This document shows, one piece after another, positions 44,526 through 56,291 of a stretch of 64,000 bases of DNA. Position 1 is the stretch's first letter, and each line of letters begins with the position of its first letter. The stretch spans positions 1-64,000 of the forward strand of contig JAMKCH010044164.1 in assembly GCA_023653785.1 (NCBI GenBank), written 5' to 3'. Below the pieces are notes generated by a model, which saw only the letters and a list, made by a program, of their open reading frames with translations, was not told where the DNA came from and searched no databases. The stretch is from Ophioderma brevispina (Eukaryota; Echinodermata; Ophiuroidea; Amphilepidida; Ophiodermatidae). The translations under genes were made by a program, and so were the position numbers.

Positions 44526-46730
44526 ATCAGAGCACATGTTATATAGCATACACTTAGGAGTATAATATAAAAATAAACATTTTTTAAAACAATATTTTTG
44601 GTGTTTTTAAAAACATGATAAAATTAGTGATACGAAAATAAATTCGTCGCAATTTAAAGTTAACCTATTTAAAACACTGTCTGGTCACGTTATTGACGAG
44701 GCGTACCCAAATTCCAAAATGGGTGTTATGATTGCTCTGGCCCCTTCACCTTCGAGTGACTAAGCTATTAAGGATTAAAGCTATAACTTGCTAATCGGTT
44801 AATTGATTAGGCCTTTGCTAATACGAAGCAATATATCATGATTTAAGTTTATCCTGGAGTAAAATTGAAATGAAAATAAATCAACAGCCTATCGGATTAA
44901 AGACTATTAACCCTATTCTCCTGAACATATTGAATTATTCGTGCAGAAATTACAAAGAGTTATCAGTGTTGTACACTTTATTTCGCTTTGGAGTGCAATG
45001 AATAGGGTTGAAGATGAAGAGGAAAACAAAATAAACCAATCTTGATTCTGGTGACCGTCAATGTTATAGTATATTTATAAACTTATGTACCGTATCTTAT
45101 GTGTATTGTGTGATGTCGACATTTGTGGAAAGCAGCATTTGATTTCCAATGGAAATGACGGCGTCGGATCGGGAGCTTCTGCAAAGTTGATCCCAAGAGG
45201 TGAGCTAGCTGAACCTCTTAGTACTGTTTTTTTTTTTTGGGGGGGGGGTACCCTCATATTAACCCAGTGTTTGGTCAAATCTTAATGTTCATGGAGTAGG
45301 TTTTTGTTATTTGTTTTAATTTTTGTCTTTGCACTTACCCTAAAGGAATTGCAGTTCTGCATAAAAATTTTAAAATTGGACCGTATGAAAATCAAATATC
45401 TGAATTATATTATATATTTGCTGTTGTAAAAATAATAAATGTGTCATGTCCATTTATGAGGAAAAAAATGTTTGATGTAACAGAGCAATCAATTTTTAAA
45501 GTTTATCTAAGTAGCATACCGTTCAATGTTTCTACATACATAGGTGCATAGTTTAACACCAAAGAATTTGTATCTTAAAGTTTGCTCATCAGTATATATA
45601 CATCGCGCCGCTGTATATAATTGTAAGGACATGGATTTCTAGAACCATACCCGTGACCCGCGTGTTAGTTCTGTGACCCCGACTCAGAGTGTTGCATGTT
45701 ATTAAAAATACAAGCTCTAGCGCTGGGATATTAAAAATAACGCCCGGTTTCGCCTTCTCGAACCCGATTCGTAGTAGATAACACACGGGAAAACAATAGA
45801 TAACTACAAAAGACGCTTAGCAATAAAAGTGTATGTCATGTATCCTGTGTATTTGCCATTCGCGTGTGAACGGTAAAAACTATTTCATGGCTCATACATG
45901 TTATCATTATTTAAGTTTATTATTTAAGGAATACTTAAAAGTTACATATAAGACAGCGCTGCGCAAGTCGCCATCTCCATCCCCAATGTCAATGGAAGAC
46001 GATGTAAGACTTCATTATTTTAAGAATTAAAACTCCAAAACTCGGCATAGTTCCAACCTTCCAAAAAAATGATGATGAAACCGGCGAGGACAATAGTCCA
46101 TCCCCATGGGCCTCCTTCGGGCGTGTGGGTATTAATTGGCAGACACAAATCATGATTATGGGTGATCATATCAAGTGGATAGTGATTAAGTGTTATTTAT
46201 GCTGTCCAATGTGATTGTTTTTTCTTTCCAAAGAATATAACTTGTAACAGATATAAAAAACGGTGGTGTGTATGAGCTGCAGCTAGCTCTCTTGTTTGTC
46301 TGGACAATGGTGTGTAATAATAAGCAAACAAAGCATGTAATGAGAAAAAAGCTCATATATTCCAGCAGATTCGTTTTAATACGCCATGGCTAAAAAGCAT
46401 ATTCGCGAAACAGTGGACAAGCGAAATGAAACTCGTGAAATGATTGGGTTCTATATAATTTGAAATTCATCATGCTGGACAGGGCCGTACTGCGCAAGTC
46501 CCAATCCTGATCTTGGTAGGAAGACCTATTGTCCTACAGCATGAATTATCATTAGAGTCGGCACAAAATGTGCTCATGGTTCCACGGCCAACATTTACGT
46601 GAAGATTGCCAAGTATTTATGATGAACTTTGTCATCTTTGAGCATTTTGAGATAAGAAGGCGAAAATTTAACAGTCGTTTGTGACCGCTAGTGTCGTTTG
46701 CCGTCGCGGATTGTGAATGAATTACGCCTC
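44526..46730. other. Non-coding stretch, no gene seen
   Basis: A T10G10-type run lies at 45,229-45,248. Other sequence is AT-rich without recognised features. Confidence 0.4.
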
Positions 46731-46734
46731 ATAT

Positions 46735-46950
46735 GACTTGACCTTGACGTGTGACTTTGACATCATAAGCAAATGAGAGTTTCCGTATTATATTCAAAAC
46801 AAGTTGTTCCAATTGAACTTACTTTTTACTGGAGAGTCAAATTATAACATGACCCCACATGAACCTTTGAGCTTAGTATGTGACCTTTGAACCTCATCAA
46901 CAAAATACGGATTCCCATGTTGCACCTACGACTCATGTTTGGTTGAAATC
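46735..46950 (+). repeat. TGACCT-rich repeat, second locus
   Basis: 'gacttgaccttgacgtgtga' and 'agtatgtgacctttgaacctca' match the unit of the 17,030-17,590 tandem array, here in about 1.5 units. Confidence 0.6.
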
Positions 46951-48003
46951 CAAATCCAGATCCAAAATTTGAAGTATGCGGACATTGTAGGCAAATTTTT
47001 AATCTGTTTTCACAAACCAAGACAACAACAACAACACTCAATAGACTACAACATCATCAACAGACCACAACAGTGGACAGAGTGCTCCCGATGAATCTTG
47101 TCTGCTAAACCAGGCGCCACAAAATGTTATAGTTTTTATCTATTTCTACAACATCTTGTGTTTGCACGAACAGGACAAAGACTGATCAAAGTCATCATTG
47201 GGGTAATATGCATTAACTAACTGTTTAATCATCTCAAAGTTATTAGCAGAATCTAATGCTTATCCACAAAGAATTAACTTTTTTTATGTTACAATTGAAC
47301 AGCGAGAAGAATTTAAGCCCCATTTTCGATAAGAATGTGCATTTTTACCCCCGGAATGACCTGAACAATTTTTAAACCTGCTTGTGTAAAATTAAGCCAG
47401 TAACTCTACTCGAGATCCTCCTGAAGAGGATCAAGATTTCCTGAGGAGGCGCCCTCAAATTTCAAAAAAATCGTGTTTTTGCATGTACATACTGCTTGTC
47501 CATATCTATAGTAGATTCAACACCATCGTTTCACCGCAGGCAAAGTTTTGGACACGCGTCGATTAAGTTGGAGAGGAGGCAGAATATTGGCTCCGATCAC
47601 CTGCTTCCTGACCAACTAAGATAATCGCGCCTTTCATGTAGACTGAAAGAGTACAAAGAGTTTTTGTGTTTCCTCGTATCCAAAACAACTAAGCGCTCAA
47701 GCCTCAAAAGTCGTCAATGTTCAACTCACCGGTTACATTGCATACTATAAAGCAATACATAGTCAGAATATTTTGAGAGTTATTTAGCTACATGCCCTTA
47801 CTTTGAATGAATGATTTCATTAAGCACATAATTGATTTTTCCTCTGCTACCCCACTACATGTATCAATAGATTTCGGCGTGGAATTTTAATTTCCATCCA
47901 TGCACATCCCCTCATTCAATGCCAGTACCTTCTGAAAGTAGTAGAGGTGACACGATGGGATGAATCACTAAATCACTGTGTGAATTGCTACGCTTGAAAA
48001 CGA
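46951..48003. other. Non-coding stretch, no feature seen
   Basis: No coding or repeat signal recognised. Confidence 0.35.
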
Positions 48004-48238
48004 ATTCCTTCATATAGAAAATCACAACTTTTGTTTAACTCCGGATTCGGATTTTTTGTTACACACAGTACCGATTGGACGTACGACTACACATAAATGG
48101 TTACTGCACTGCATCAAAACGACAAATCCGATTCATCCTCAAATTTCGGGAATTTGTTGCATTTTAGGTTACTATCTTTAGTTCTAGTTTCTATTTTTCA
48201 TTACTATACAAAAAAATAATATTCGAAATCCTCGAGTC
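48004..48238 (-). repeat. Dispersed repeat family B, copy 3
   Basis: Reverse orientation: 'ccttcatatagaaaatcaca' at one end and 'ttactatctttagttctag' in the body match the other family members. It lies 78 bp before the palindrome-array element. Confidence 0.75.
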
Positions 48239-48315
48239 GTCGAAGCGAGAATTCAAAATTGATATAAGAATATATGGTATAAGAATCATCAGCAGACATA
48301 TTTGGCTTATTGATA

Positions 48316-49019
48316 CACATATCGTCGGCTGAATGCAAGACCAACGTAAGTGCAGTTCGACTAATTTTGCAGGAAGGACATTTTTGTGTTTCTATTGGAT
48401 TCTATAGGTGGTGTGTCCATAATTATAGCAGGTATTACAATAGGAAATGTATTTGTATGATATAAATGAAGTAATTTCTACTTGACAAACATAATTAAAT
48501 ATTTATTTACAAAAGAAGAGAACGTAAGTGAAATCAGTAATTTCTAGTTAGTGCAAGACCAACGTAAGTGACACTTACGTTGGTCTTGCACTGAAAAAAT
48601 GTTTAATGCAAGACCAACGTAAGTGGCACTTACGTTGGTCTTGCACTGAAAAGGTGTACAAATGCTTAATGCAAGACCAACGTAAGTGCCACTTACGTTG
48701 GTCTTGCACTGAAAAGGGGCAAATATGTTTAATGCAAGACCAACGTAAGTGCCACTTACGTTGGTCTTGCACTGAAAAGGGGCAAAATTGCTCACTGCAA
48801 GACCAACGTAAGTGCCACTTACGTTGGTCTTGCATTAAGCAGAAAAAGCGAATTGCACATACGTTATATTCTTTTCCTAATTAAAACTTTTTAATCACTT
48901 ACATATCTTCACACATAGTTTTAATTATGCGCGAATACCTCATCTTTCAAATTCACCAAAAACTCAATTTCGACAAAAATGTCACTTACGTTGGTCTTGC
49001 ATTCAGCCGACGATATGTG
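48316..49019. mobile_element. TIR element carrying a palindrome array
   Basis: A perfect 37-base inverted repeat bounds it: 48,316-48,352 starts CACATATCGTCGGCTGAATG and its exact reverse complement is 48,983-49,019. The inner 18 bases of the TIR, GCAAGACCAACGTAAGTG, recur ten more times inside as five near-perfect palindromes. No transposase frame is present. If the TGTG at 49,016 belongs to the next MITE, the real ends are TATCGTCGG/CCGACGATA with a TA boundary. Superfamily unknown. Short open frames across the array are artefacts of the repeat. Confidence 0.85.
48550..48834. repeat. Five tandem palindromes, 63-bp period
   Basis: Palindromes of 39-43 bases lie at 48,550-48,592, 48,607-48,645, 48,670-48,708, 48,733-48,771 and 48,796-48,834. 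Each has perfectly matched arms of 19-21 bases around a single central base (A, G, C, C, C). Starts are spaced 55, 63, 63 and 63 bp. Spacers share 'ctgaaaagg' and an A/T-rich end. Each could extrude as a cruciform. Confidence 0.95.
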
Positions 49020-50347
49020 ACCTGCTCCCACAAAACCAGGACAAAGTCGCCAGAGTACTTTTGTAGAAAGAGATCAATAAACTTGTGTAAAATCAATAGC
49101 AAACAAAAGAATTTCAAAGCATACAGGCTGTCCCAAAAAAATGTTAACACTCGGAACACAGGCATGTTGTAAATAACTAAAGTACACACGGGTCTCTGTT
49201 TGGTATGGTCTTAAAGCTAACTAAATTGAGCTTTTATTTGCCGTTTATTTCATTTCAATGCGATATGTAGAACAAAAGATATGCTTCGTCAAAAAGGAGA
49301 GTACAAATTCGGATTGGTCCGATTTGCAGTGGTTATGTGTGAAACATGATTTTCTAACATACTCAAAATTAGGTTATTGATTGTGTTATTGATTTGTAAT
49401 TGAAGCTAATGAAGATATTGACAATCCATTTTGAACTTCATTATTGTCATAAAGTGTGATCATTGTCTTTATGATCAGCAATACTATGTATTTTTTCAAA
49501 TATTAATCAGTTCACATTCATTAGCAGAGTTAGTAGCCCTATCAAATCGCTCAAAATTACCAAGAGTGTTAAACCAAACCAAATTAAACCAAACAATCAG
49601 ACACTTCTTATTGGATTCCCAAGGAACTCTATGATTCTAGAGGCAGAATAAACAACAGAAACACGAAAGTAAACAAAAAAGAAAGAGAAACGTTTGATAA
49701 TAAGCCTACATGGTCTAATAAAGCAGGCATAATCGGAAATAAAGACACCAGCGGCAGGCCTTACAGATCCACGGACCAGAATAGCAAGAACTCAAGCCAA
49801 CGTTTCTCTTTTTAGAAGAGCAGTTGTGGTGGATACAACGATGAACATTTTGGTAAAACACGGTGGCAGGAATCTCGAGGTCTTTCTGAAATAGAAAAAC
49901 ACTGCAAAATCTCTTTGTTTTCTTTTTAAGATGGAAAGAAGATGTGTTATGAAGCCAAGTGTATTCATGTTGCATCATGCATTCCAAGTGTTCTAAGGCA
50001 GAAATCGGACCAAGTGGATTTTGCCCTCTCATAATTGATGAAGCATATCTTTTGTTTTACGCATCGGATTGGAATGAAATAAATGGCATATTAAAGCTTA
50101 TTTTATTGGCTTTAAATACATACCAAACAAAGACCCATGCGTACTTTTCTTTTTATCAAAATGTCGTCGTTCCGAGTGTTAACATTTTTTGGGACAGCCT
50201 GTATATTGATTTTTGATGGACAAAAGAAAGTACAATGTTTACAAGTTATACATCATTTTAAAGCTGTTTTCTCAGCATTTCAAACCTGCCCATATCTCAA
50301 AATGAAAATTTTCCGACTTTATCCGGGTTTCGTGGGAGCAGGTCACA
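49016..50347. mobile_element. TA-flanked MITE split by a mariner-like element
   Basis: Ends TGTGACCTGCTCCCAC (49,016) and its inverse (ending 50,347) extend to 36 bases with few mismatches and are flanked by TA (49,014-49,015, 50,348-50,349). Removing the internal 49,124-50,201 element and one TA leaves a MITE of about 250 bp. Confidence 0.75.
49124..50201. mobile_element. Mariner-like element with long TIRs (about 165 bp)
   Basis: TA at 49,122-49,123 and 50,202-50,203 flank ends CAGGCTGTCCCAAAAAA and the inverse, perfect for about 33 bases apart from one length difference in the A run. Inverted homology continues to about 49,290 and 50,035 ('aacaaaagatatgcttc'). 1,078 bp; the interior has no catalytic motif in any frame. 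A structurally similar element lies at 56,292-57,355. Confidence 0.85.
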
Positions 50348-51354
50348 TATATTATAGATTGTCCCCGCATGAATGTGAAAAAGATGGGTCCATAAGTCTA
50401 CAAACTGAAAACATAGTCAGCCGGCTAAATACCCTTACCGTGGACTGTATGAGCAGACGGATCCCCGTTTTATACTCGATTCGCGCTGATATAGGAGCTG
50501 GGGAAAAGTTTTGGGTCATATCCATTAGGTGAAATAGGGAAGAAGCATTTTAATCTATCTAAGAAGTCGCTTCGCTGCCTAACAATAGAAAGTGACTTGA
50601 AAGGAAAAGGACCAAGTACAAAACTTAATTTTGTTTACTGTACTTTCCTGAATTGAATTTTGTAGTTTTAATACAATTGATTTATAAATCATTCACATCA
50701 CTTCACTGTACTGTGACTTCACTGTTAAAAAACGATGTTTAGGAATTAAACGCTTTTCGGTGGTCACTACGTTAAATGTTTAAAGATGTTAAGAATTTGA
50801 TTGCAAGTGTTTAAAATATGGCATTAGAATTAATGAATTAAAATACTATTTAGAATTAATCAGAGTAAGGATGGGAAAAATTCCTGCGGGGCACTATACA
50901 ATGGTCTGTCTACATTGTTCCTAAATGAACACAATACAAACGTTCCCGATTTTTTAGGCGACATTAATTACACAATTGTGTTGCGTTTTTTATGTTGTGG
51001 GCCAAGGTTTTCATATTCAAATATTTCATCAACGTGCTCTCAAGCAATTAAGAACTGACGTTGTGCGGACCATATTTGAGTGGGTATTGACTATTGTATT
51101 AGTCGAATTGGTTTAGGTAACGTATTAAAGTAATGATGAGGCCCCATATCACCTGTGAGGACAGCGCGAAAAACATTGTTACCAGATTCAGGATTCAATA
51201 GCGCACCTGCCTCATACAGGTAGTATTTCACATATTAACATACCTTACTTTTACCAGCGACCCTCTGTGTTTTGACCACTGCACATTGTATTGACCGTAG
51301 AGCACACAGTATTAAGAACGCACGGATTAGGAGATAAAATAATAATGAAGTAAA
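50348..51354. other. Non-coding stretch, no feature seen
   Basis: No coding signal recognised. Confidence 0.35.
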
Positions 51355-51452
51355 ATTTACGTCTGGAGTTGGAATCGAACCCCCGATTTTCTTCTTACAA
51401 GACGAGCGCCCACAGACGCACGCCACGCAATCCAGGCCGACAGAGTATCGCT
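51355..51452 (-). mobile_element. tRNA-like sequence, tRNA-Thr(TGT)-like pseudogene or SINE head
   Basis: On the minus strand: CGGCCTGGATTGCGTGGCGT, then GCTCGTCTTGTAAG with a TTGTAA anticodon-loop-like core, then B box GGGGGTTCGATTCC. Stem pairing is poor and there is extra sequence in the D arm, so a working tRNA is unlikely. A family E MITE inserted 12 bases away from its 5' side. Confidence 0.6.
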
Positions 51453-51464
51453 CTTTGGTAATAC

Positions 51465-52127
51465 TTAAAGGCACTATCAGTGATTTGCTAAATCAGAAAA
51501 TAAAAAAAAAAAACATCAAAAATCACCTTTTAGCATTTTTGTAACAAGTATAAGTATCCTAACTTACCCTGCTTAGATGCTTAGATTTAAAACAGCCTAA
51601 TAAGGATAAAATTGGATATTTAGTTGTCCGTACAGACACTTACTGCAACTTGTAATTGAATGGAGATTGTTATGTGGCGAGGCAGTGGATCCAGAGGGGG
51701 CAAATTTCCAAGTCGTCCCGTCAGAGGGGCAAAATTCGTAAGTCGTCCAGGTGATTTGCTCAAATTAAGTCTGAATCGGACAAAATGCGCGCCTAGCGCG
51801 CAAAAAAATGCGAAATATACTTTTTTTTAATTTTGCCCAAATTTGGACCGAAATTGGTTGAAATTCCCCGAAAAAGATGGATAAAAATGCACATTTTGGC
51901 CCATATCGTCCCGCTTTTTCGAGCCAGAGGGGGCAACTTGCCCCCCCCCCCCCCCCCCGGTCGGTACGCCACTGTTGAGCACTGTTGTTTTCTTCCTTTT
52001 CTGTCAATTTTTCAGTTGCAAAAAATAACTTATGAGAGTATTACAGATTTATCCTTCACTTTTAAGCTATTCCAGTACATTTTAAATATTTTGATTTAGT
52101 GCGTGAAATCACTGATAGTGTCTTTAA
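51465..52127. mobile_element. TTAA-flanked MITE, family E, diverged copy
   Basis: Ends TTAAAGGCACTATCAGTG and the inverse of TTAAAGACACTATCAGTG match the 1457-1811 element, as does the interior ('tttgctaaatca', 'acacttactgcaac', 'agatttatccttcac'). It is enlarged by a 294-bp insertion at 51,681-51,974. Confidence 0.85.
51681..51974. mobile_element. hAT-like MITE (CAGTGG...CCACTG) nested in family E
   Basis: Starts CAGTGGATCCAGAGGGGG and ends with a C run then GGTCGGTACGCCACTG. The interior matches the start of 5,786-5,960. Aligning the host MITE with its intact copy shows that the extra sequence begins and ends here. The expected 8-bp target duplication is not evident, perhaps decayed. Confidence 0.65.
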
Positions 52128-54658
52128 ATAAACACATTAACGAAATAAAGCGCACACATAATCATGAGAAACGCCGCTATGAGACAAGTTGGCGTTCGGC
52201 ACCTTCCCTTCTAAATTTTCGTGAGTGTCCTGTAGTAAACAGGACGACGCCACACATAATTGTATGAAGCTCTCCGCCCGTTTTCTGTATATACATTAAG
52301 AATGTAAAAATAAATTATAAGAACGATTCTAAATGTCCTCCCTCTTAAAACTTTCACTAAATTTAACTAAACGGTAGACCTTCTCTTAAGGGGTATTTTT
52401 TTCCCCATGCAAGTTGTAAATATTCTAAAATATTTTCCCTGTTTGGGATCAAATCAAATCAAAACTTATTTTCCAATATCACTACAAAATGTCAATAGAG
52501 ATTCTTCTAAAATACCCACTCTAACAAAAAGATGACGTGATATTAAAGGAGTAAACAAAAGAGCCATAAGGGCCAGAATTGGGTCACCCCTTACTAATTC
52601 AAGCTATCCATTGAACTAAAAGAAGCAAACCACATAAAAATAATGAACAACTGACACGCAGAGAAGACGTAGACACCCCCCAAAAATGTAAATTTCGGTA
52701 AGATGTCCGCAGTTCATAAAGCTTGAGTTGAATATTGAATATTCCAAAAATAAGACTATCATTATATTAGCATGATATGCTAGAAACATTAATGGACAAC
52801 CCTATATACTTATTGGCTGGCCCTAGTAAAGCTACAAGGAAATTAATTATACAACGTACAAAATTACCACAATTATTACACAAATTATTCCTAACTGTTT
52901 ATATTGGGGGAAAGCCTTTGGATTTAGCTGTGTGATAGTCCTGTATTTCGCTGTGCGATAGTCATGTCATTTCCGCCGTGCCTCTCAACGTTAAATATAG
53001 AATCAATGATTTTAATCACACATTGGGTAAGCTGTAAATATGCGATTTTAAGACTGCTTTGTGGGTGAACAATTCAAAAATTACGTGACTCTACTATTAC
53101 AGTGCGCTTCAATGCACTCCTAACTACCGGTGTCCCCAAAAAAACGCAACTTGGTGGGCCGCACATAAGTTTTGAACAAAAGCTCGTGACTACTTATTCT
53201 TTCTTGTAAGATAAGATGGACTGTTAGCTAATGGTCCCTAAAAAGTTCATCAGGTAGAGTAAATAGTTTTTTTAGATTTTACCACCTCCCAGAAATCAAG
53301 TAACTTGCAGAACCCATTTAACCAAATTGATGCGCTATAACCTACATATACTGCCCTGTATTCTTTGCGCCCAGAACCACGAATATGAATCTCTAAGTCC
53401 AAGCACCATTTTTCCCTTTTTTTAAAAGACAGGTGCTGCAACAATAATTACATATTAATGTTTGCATTGGATAAACAGCTAAAAAACTGTCATTTTACAC
53501 ACTTACTGCTCTAAAAGATCGAATTTTGAATGTATGTCAACAAACTCGTGATATTGTCCAATAAGACTGGCATTGGATTTAGAGCTTAAGCCATATCATA
53601 AATCAAATCATTTGTGAAGGGCACACCAAGAGTTATCTTAACCCAAAATGTAATGACAGAAGGAATATACTTGATATTGTTTTTGATTTTTGTGTTAAAT
53701 CCATAGATATTACTTTCTTAAAGTTGAGAATGTAACAATATTTTCAGTACAAGCAAGTTGCAGCCCAACGATTTATCATTTTATGTATGTGGATTTTGGT
53801 CTATGACTTAGTCATAAGATTAGATCTTCTTGAAACCTACTTTTATTCACTAATAAGTTAATGTTTTATTTATTAATTTTTTCAATAATCATTTATGTAA
53901 ATGCAGTCATTTGACCCCAGTAGAAGTTGTTCTGCAAGATATTTTTGGCAGTAAATGATTGCAATCGATATGTCATTTGCCCTTCTTCTTTTCTTCATTG
54001 CCAGCCATCTTGTGGTTACCTAGCTCCTCATTTTTTTGTAATGGGTTCTGCATGTGTACTTGATTGCTGGGGTTTATCTTAAACTATTGACTCTACCTTT
54101 AATGACTTTTTAGAAATATAGCTACATCTCATCTTACCTTCAACAAATAGAGCTTCACTTGCTTTTTGTCAAACCTTATGGCGTCCTGAGCTGCCACCAA
54201 TGTTTTGCGTTTTTTTTTTTTTTCTTTGAACACACGGTACACTATGCTTTACAAATCATCATATGAGTTACACAATAAAATAGATATCAAAAGATAAACC
54301 AGACAAATACCATCATAAAAATATTCACGACTACCTTTATAGACTACATAGTGACATCAAACTAAAAATAACACTTTAGCCTAAAATGAATTGGTTCCAA
54401 GGTCCTTTAATTGACACAGTCAAACGGGTGCAATAATATATGCACACAATAATCAATCTGCAAGTCTCATAACACTCCCACATTACATCAAATATAAACT
54501 GAATTTATTAGATAAGGCGATTGCACTATCATTGCACTAATAATTCACATTATGAATGGCGTCCCAGTCACCGACTAAATAGCAATCACTGCTCTATCCT
54601 ACGAGCCATGAAATGGCATAAACCACTAGATTAGAGGTTCATTGTATGACATTACCGC
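52128..54658. other. Non-coding stretch, no gene seen
   Basis: Short 'ttaatggacaaccctat' match near 52,790 to 10,235. A TACCGGTGTCCCCAAAAAA sequence at 53,125 looks like a mariner-type terminus without a partner. T run at 54,209-54,222. Confidence 0.4.
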
Positions 54659-55253
54659 TTAACCCTCGTCTTACCATATTTTTGTAACACTAATTTACCA
54701 GGGTGGTTTACCCACCCACCTCGAGAATATTGTTATAAAGCACCCGATGCTTATGATGTTGATACCAATGGTAGCTGTGGTCCTCTTCTTTCCATTGATG
54801 CCAAAACAATAAGTTCCACATACCTAGTATGGCGTCACAATGATGTCACAAGTCCGCGAATCGGCAAATTGACATTTTCCACAGAAATAGGCGAAAATCC
54901 AATTTTGCGCTAAAAAACGTAGGAATATCGGATTTTCATGCGTTTTTCCGTGCTAATGATGGTATTTGGCTAGTTTTTTTACTAAACATAGAGTTTTCGA
55001 GCCATACTCTGCATAATATTTTCAAAATCACCATAAAAATATCCTTGGATGGCAACCATCCCCCCCCCCCACCCTTCGTCTTTGACGGCATACCCTAACC
55101 CCGGTGACGGTGCTTATACCTTCGCATTGTTTCGAAAGGGATGCGAGAACGAAATTACCTACCGTATAGAGCTTTTTTACGAAGTTTTTGGCATTTTAAC
55201 GCACAGGAGCGAAGTTCCCTCCCCCCGCCCCCTTTGGTAAAACGAGGGTTTAA
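54659..55253. mobile_element. piggyBac-like MITE (TTAA, CCCT termini)
   Basis: TTAA at 54,659-54,662 and 55,250-55,253 flank inverted ends CCCTCGTCTTACCA and, on the reverse strand, ACCCTCGTTTTACCA (one extra A). TTAA target and CCC-starting TIRs are the piggyBac pattern. About 590 bp, non-coding. Internal sequence is related to the core of 56,292-57,355. Confidence 0.75.
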
Positions 55254-56291
55254 AGGGCCACAATGGCAAAAAACAAATATTCAGACATCATGAAATAGAC
55301 CTTAATGAATTACTTCCACACATTTAAAAAGTAAGTGAAAAGTTTATGGACAGCGTCCTTAGTTGGGAATTAGCCATAAAAAAGAACATGTGGTCCGATT
55401 GGACCTGCTTCATGAACGTACTAAGGTAATCTAGACTTTCATGTTTTGACATCATGTTACATGAAACTGCAAAGAACCTTTTGTGTTCCTTTGTATTCAA
55501 ACACGGGACATTCAACTTACTGTTGAGTGATTACATGAATATCATGAGCAAATACATTACGAGTACGATTTTGTTTTATTCCTGTCAGTTCATTAAAATT
55601 TTGGGGGCTGTCGACGATTCCATTCGTTTGAGGGTTTATGCTTTACCCAATCAAATACAAAAAATTCATGTCCCGGTAACTGGATCAGATGGGCCATAAT
55701 TAAAAAAAACGTCCCTTTTTCGAACGAAAAGATTCAAGGCAACTGCATTAAAATTCCCAAACACCAGACTTTAACAAACTCTAAAGCATTCACATAATAA
55801 AATGATACGAAGAAGTTAATAATTACTCACCAAGTTCTTTTACGTCCCTAAGGAATATTAAAAATCTGTACGTTTATATTTATTTCGTCCTTGTTTCATA
55901 ATAATATTTGACAGTTTTGGTCAATCATTTGGTCACTCATAACAACTACAATATTTACGTGGTCCTAATCATCCTCTCCACCCAGCCTCGATGTGCAACC
56001 AACAAGGAATCGATAGCGTGTGTCACACTTTACGACAATCTATTGCACTTGAATCTGTCTGAGCCTTTACATGTACAATACAAAAAGTTCATGTAAAATG
56101 GGGTCAAAGCATTTTTTCTGTTGAAAAAAAGTTGAGTATTTTCAACCGTTTAAAGTGGCGTTTTCCGATCGTCCTTTTGACCCCCCTGATTACCCGGAAG
56201 TGAGTATCGATTTTGATATCAGATGAAACGGCCGTATTTTTCTCATTGTCGTCCTGAATTTGAGCCCTCGCATCCATTTCAATCCTAAATA
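55254..56291. other. Non-coding stretch
   Basis: TTTAAAGGGCCACAATGGC at 55,249 resembles the terminus of the 41,746 element, but no second end was found. No gene. Confidence 0.35.

Noticed and set aside
48550..48834. CRISPR-like array
   Set aside because: Repeats are perfect palindromes with similar, non-unique spacers, lie inside a TIR element and the DNA is eukaryotic.
48544..48884. Short open frames with repeated QDQRKCHLRWSC-type translation
   Set aside because: Similar frames appear on both strands because the DNA is palindromic and tandem; this is not a protein.
51355..51452. Functional tRNA-Thr gene
   Set aside because: Anticodon-loop-like core is present but the D arm is enlarged and stems pair poorly.
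53125..53150. Mariner-type terminus TACCGGTGTCCCCAAAAAA
   Set aside because: No inverted partner was found within 3 kb either side.
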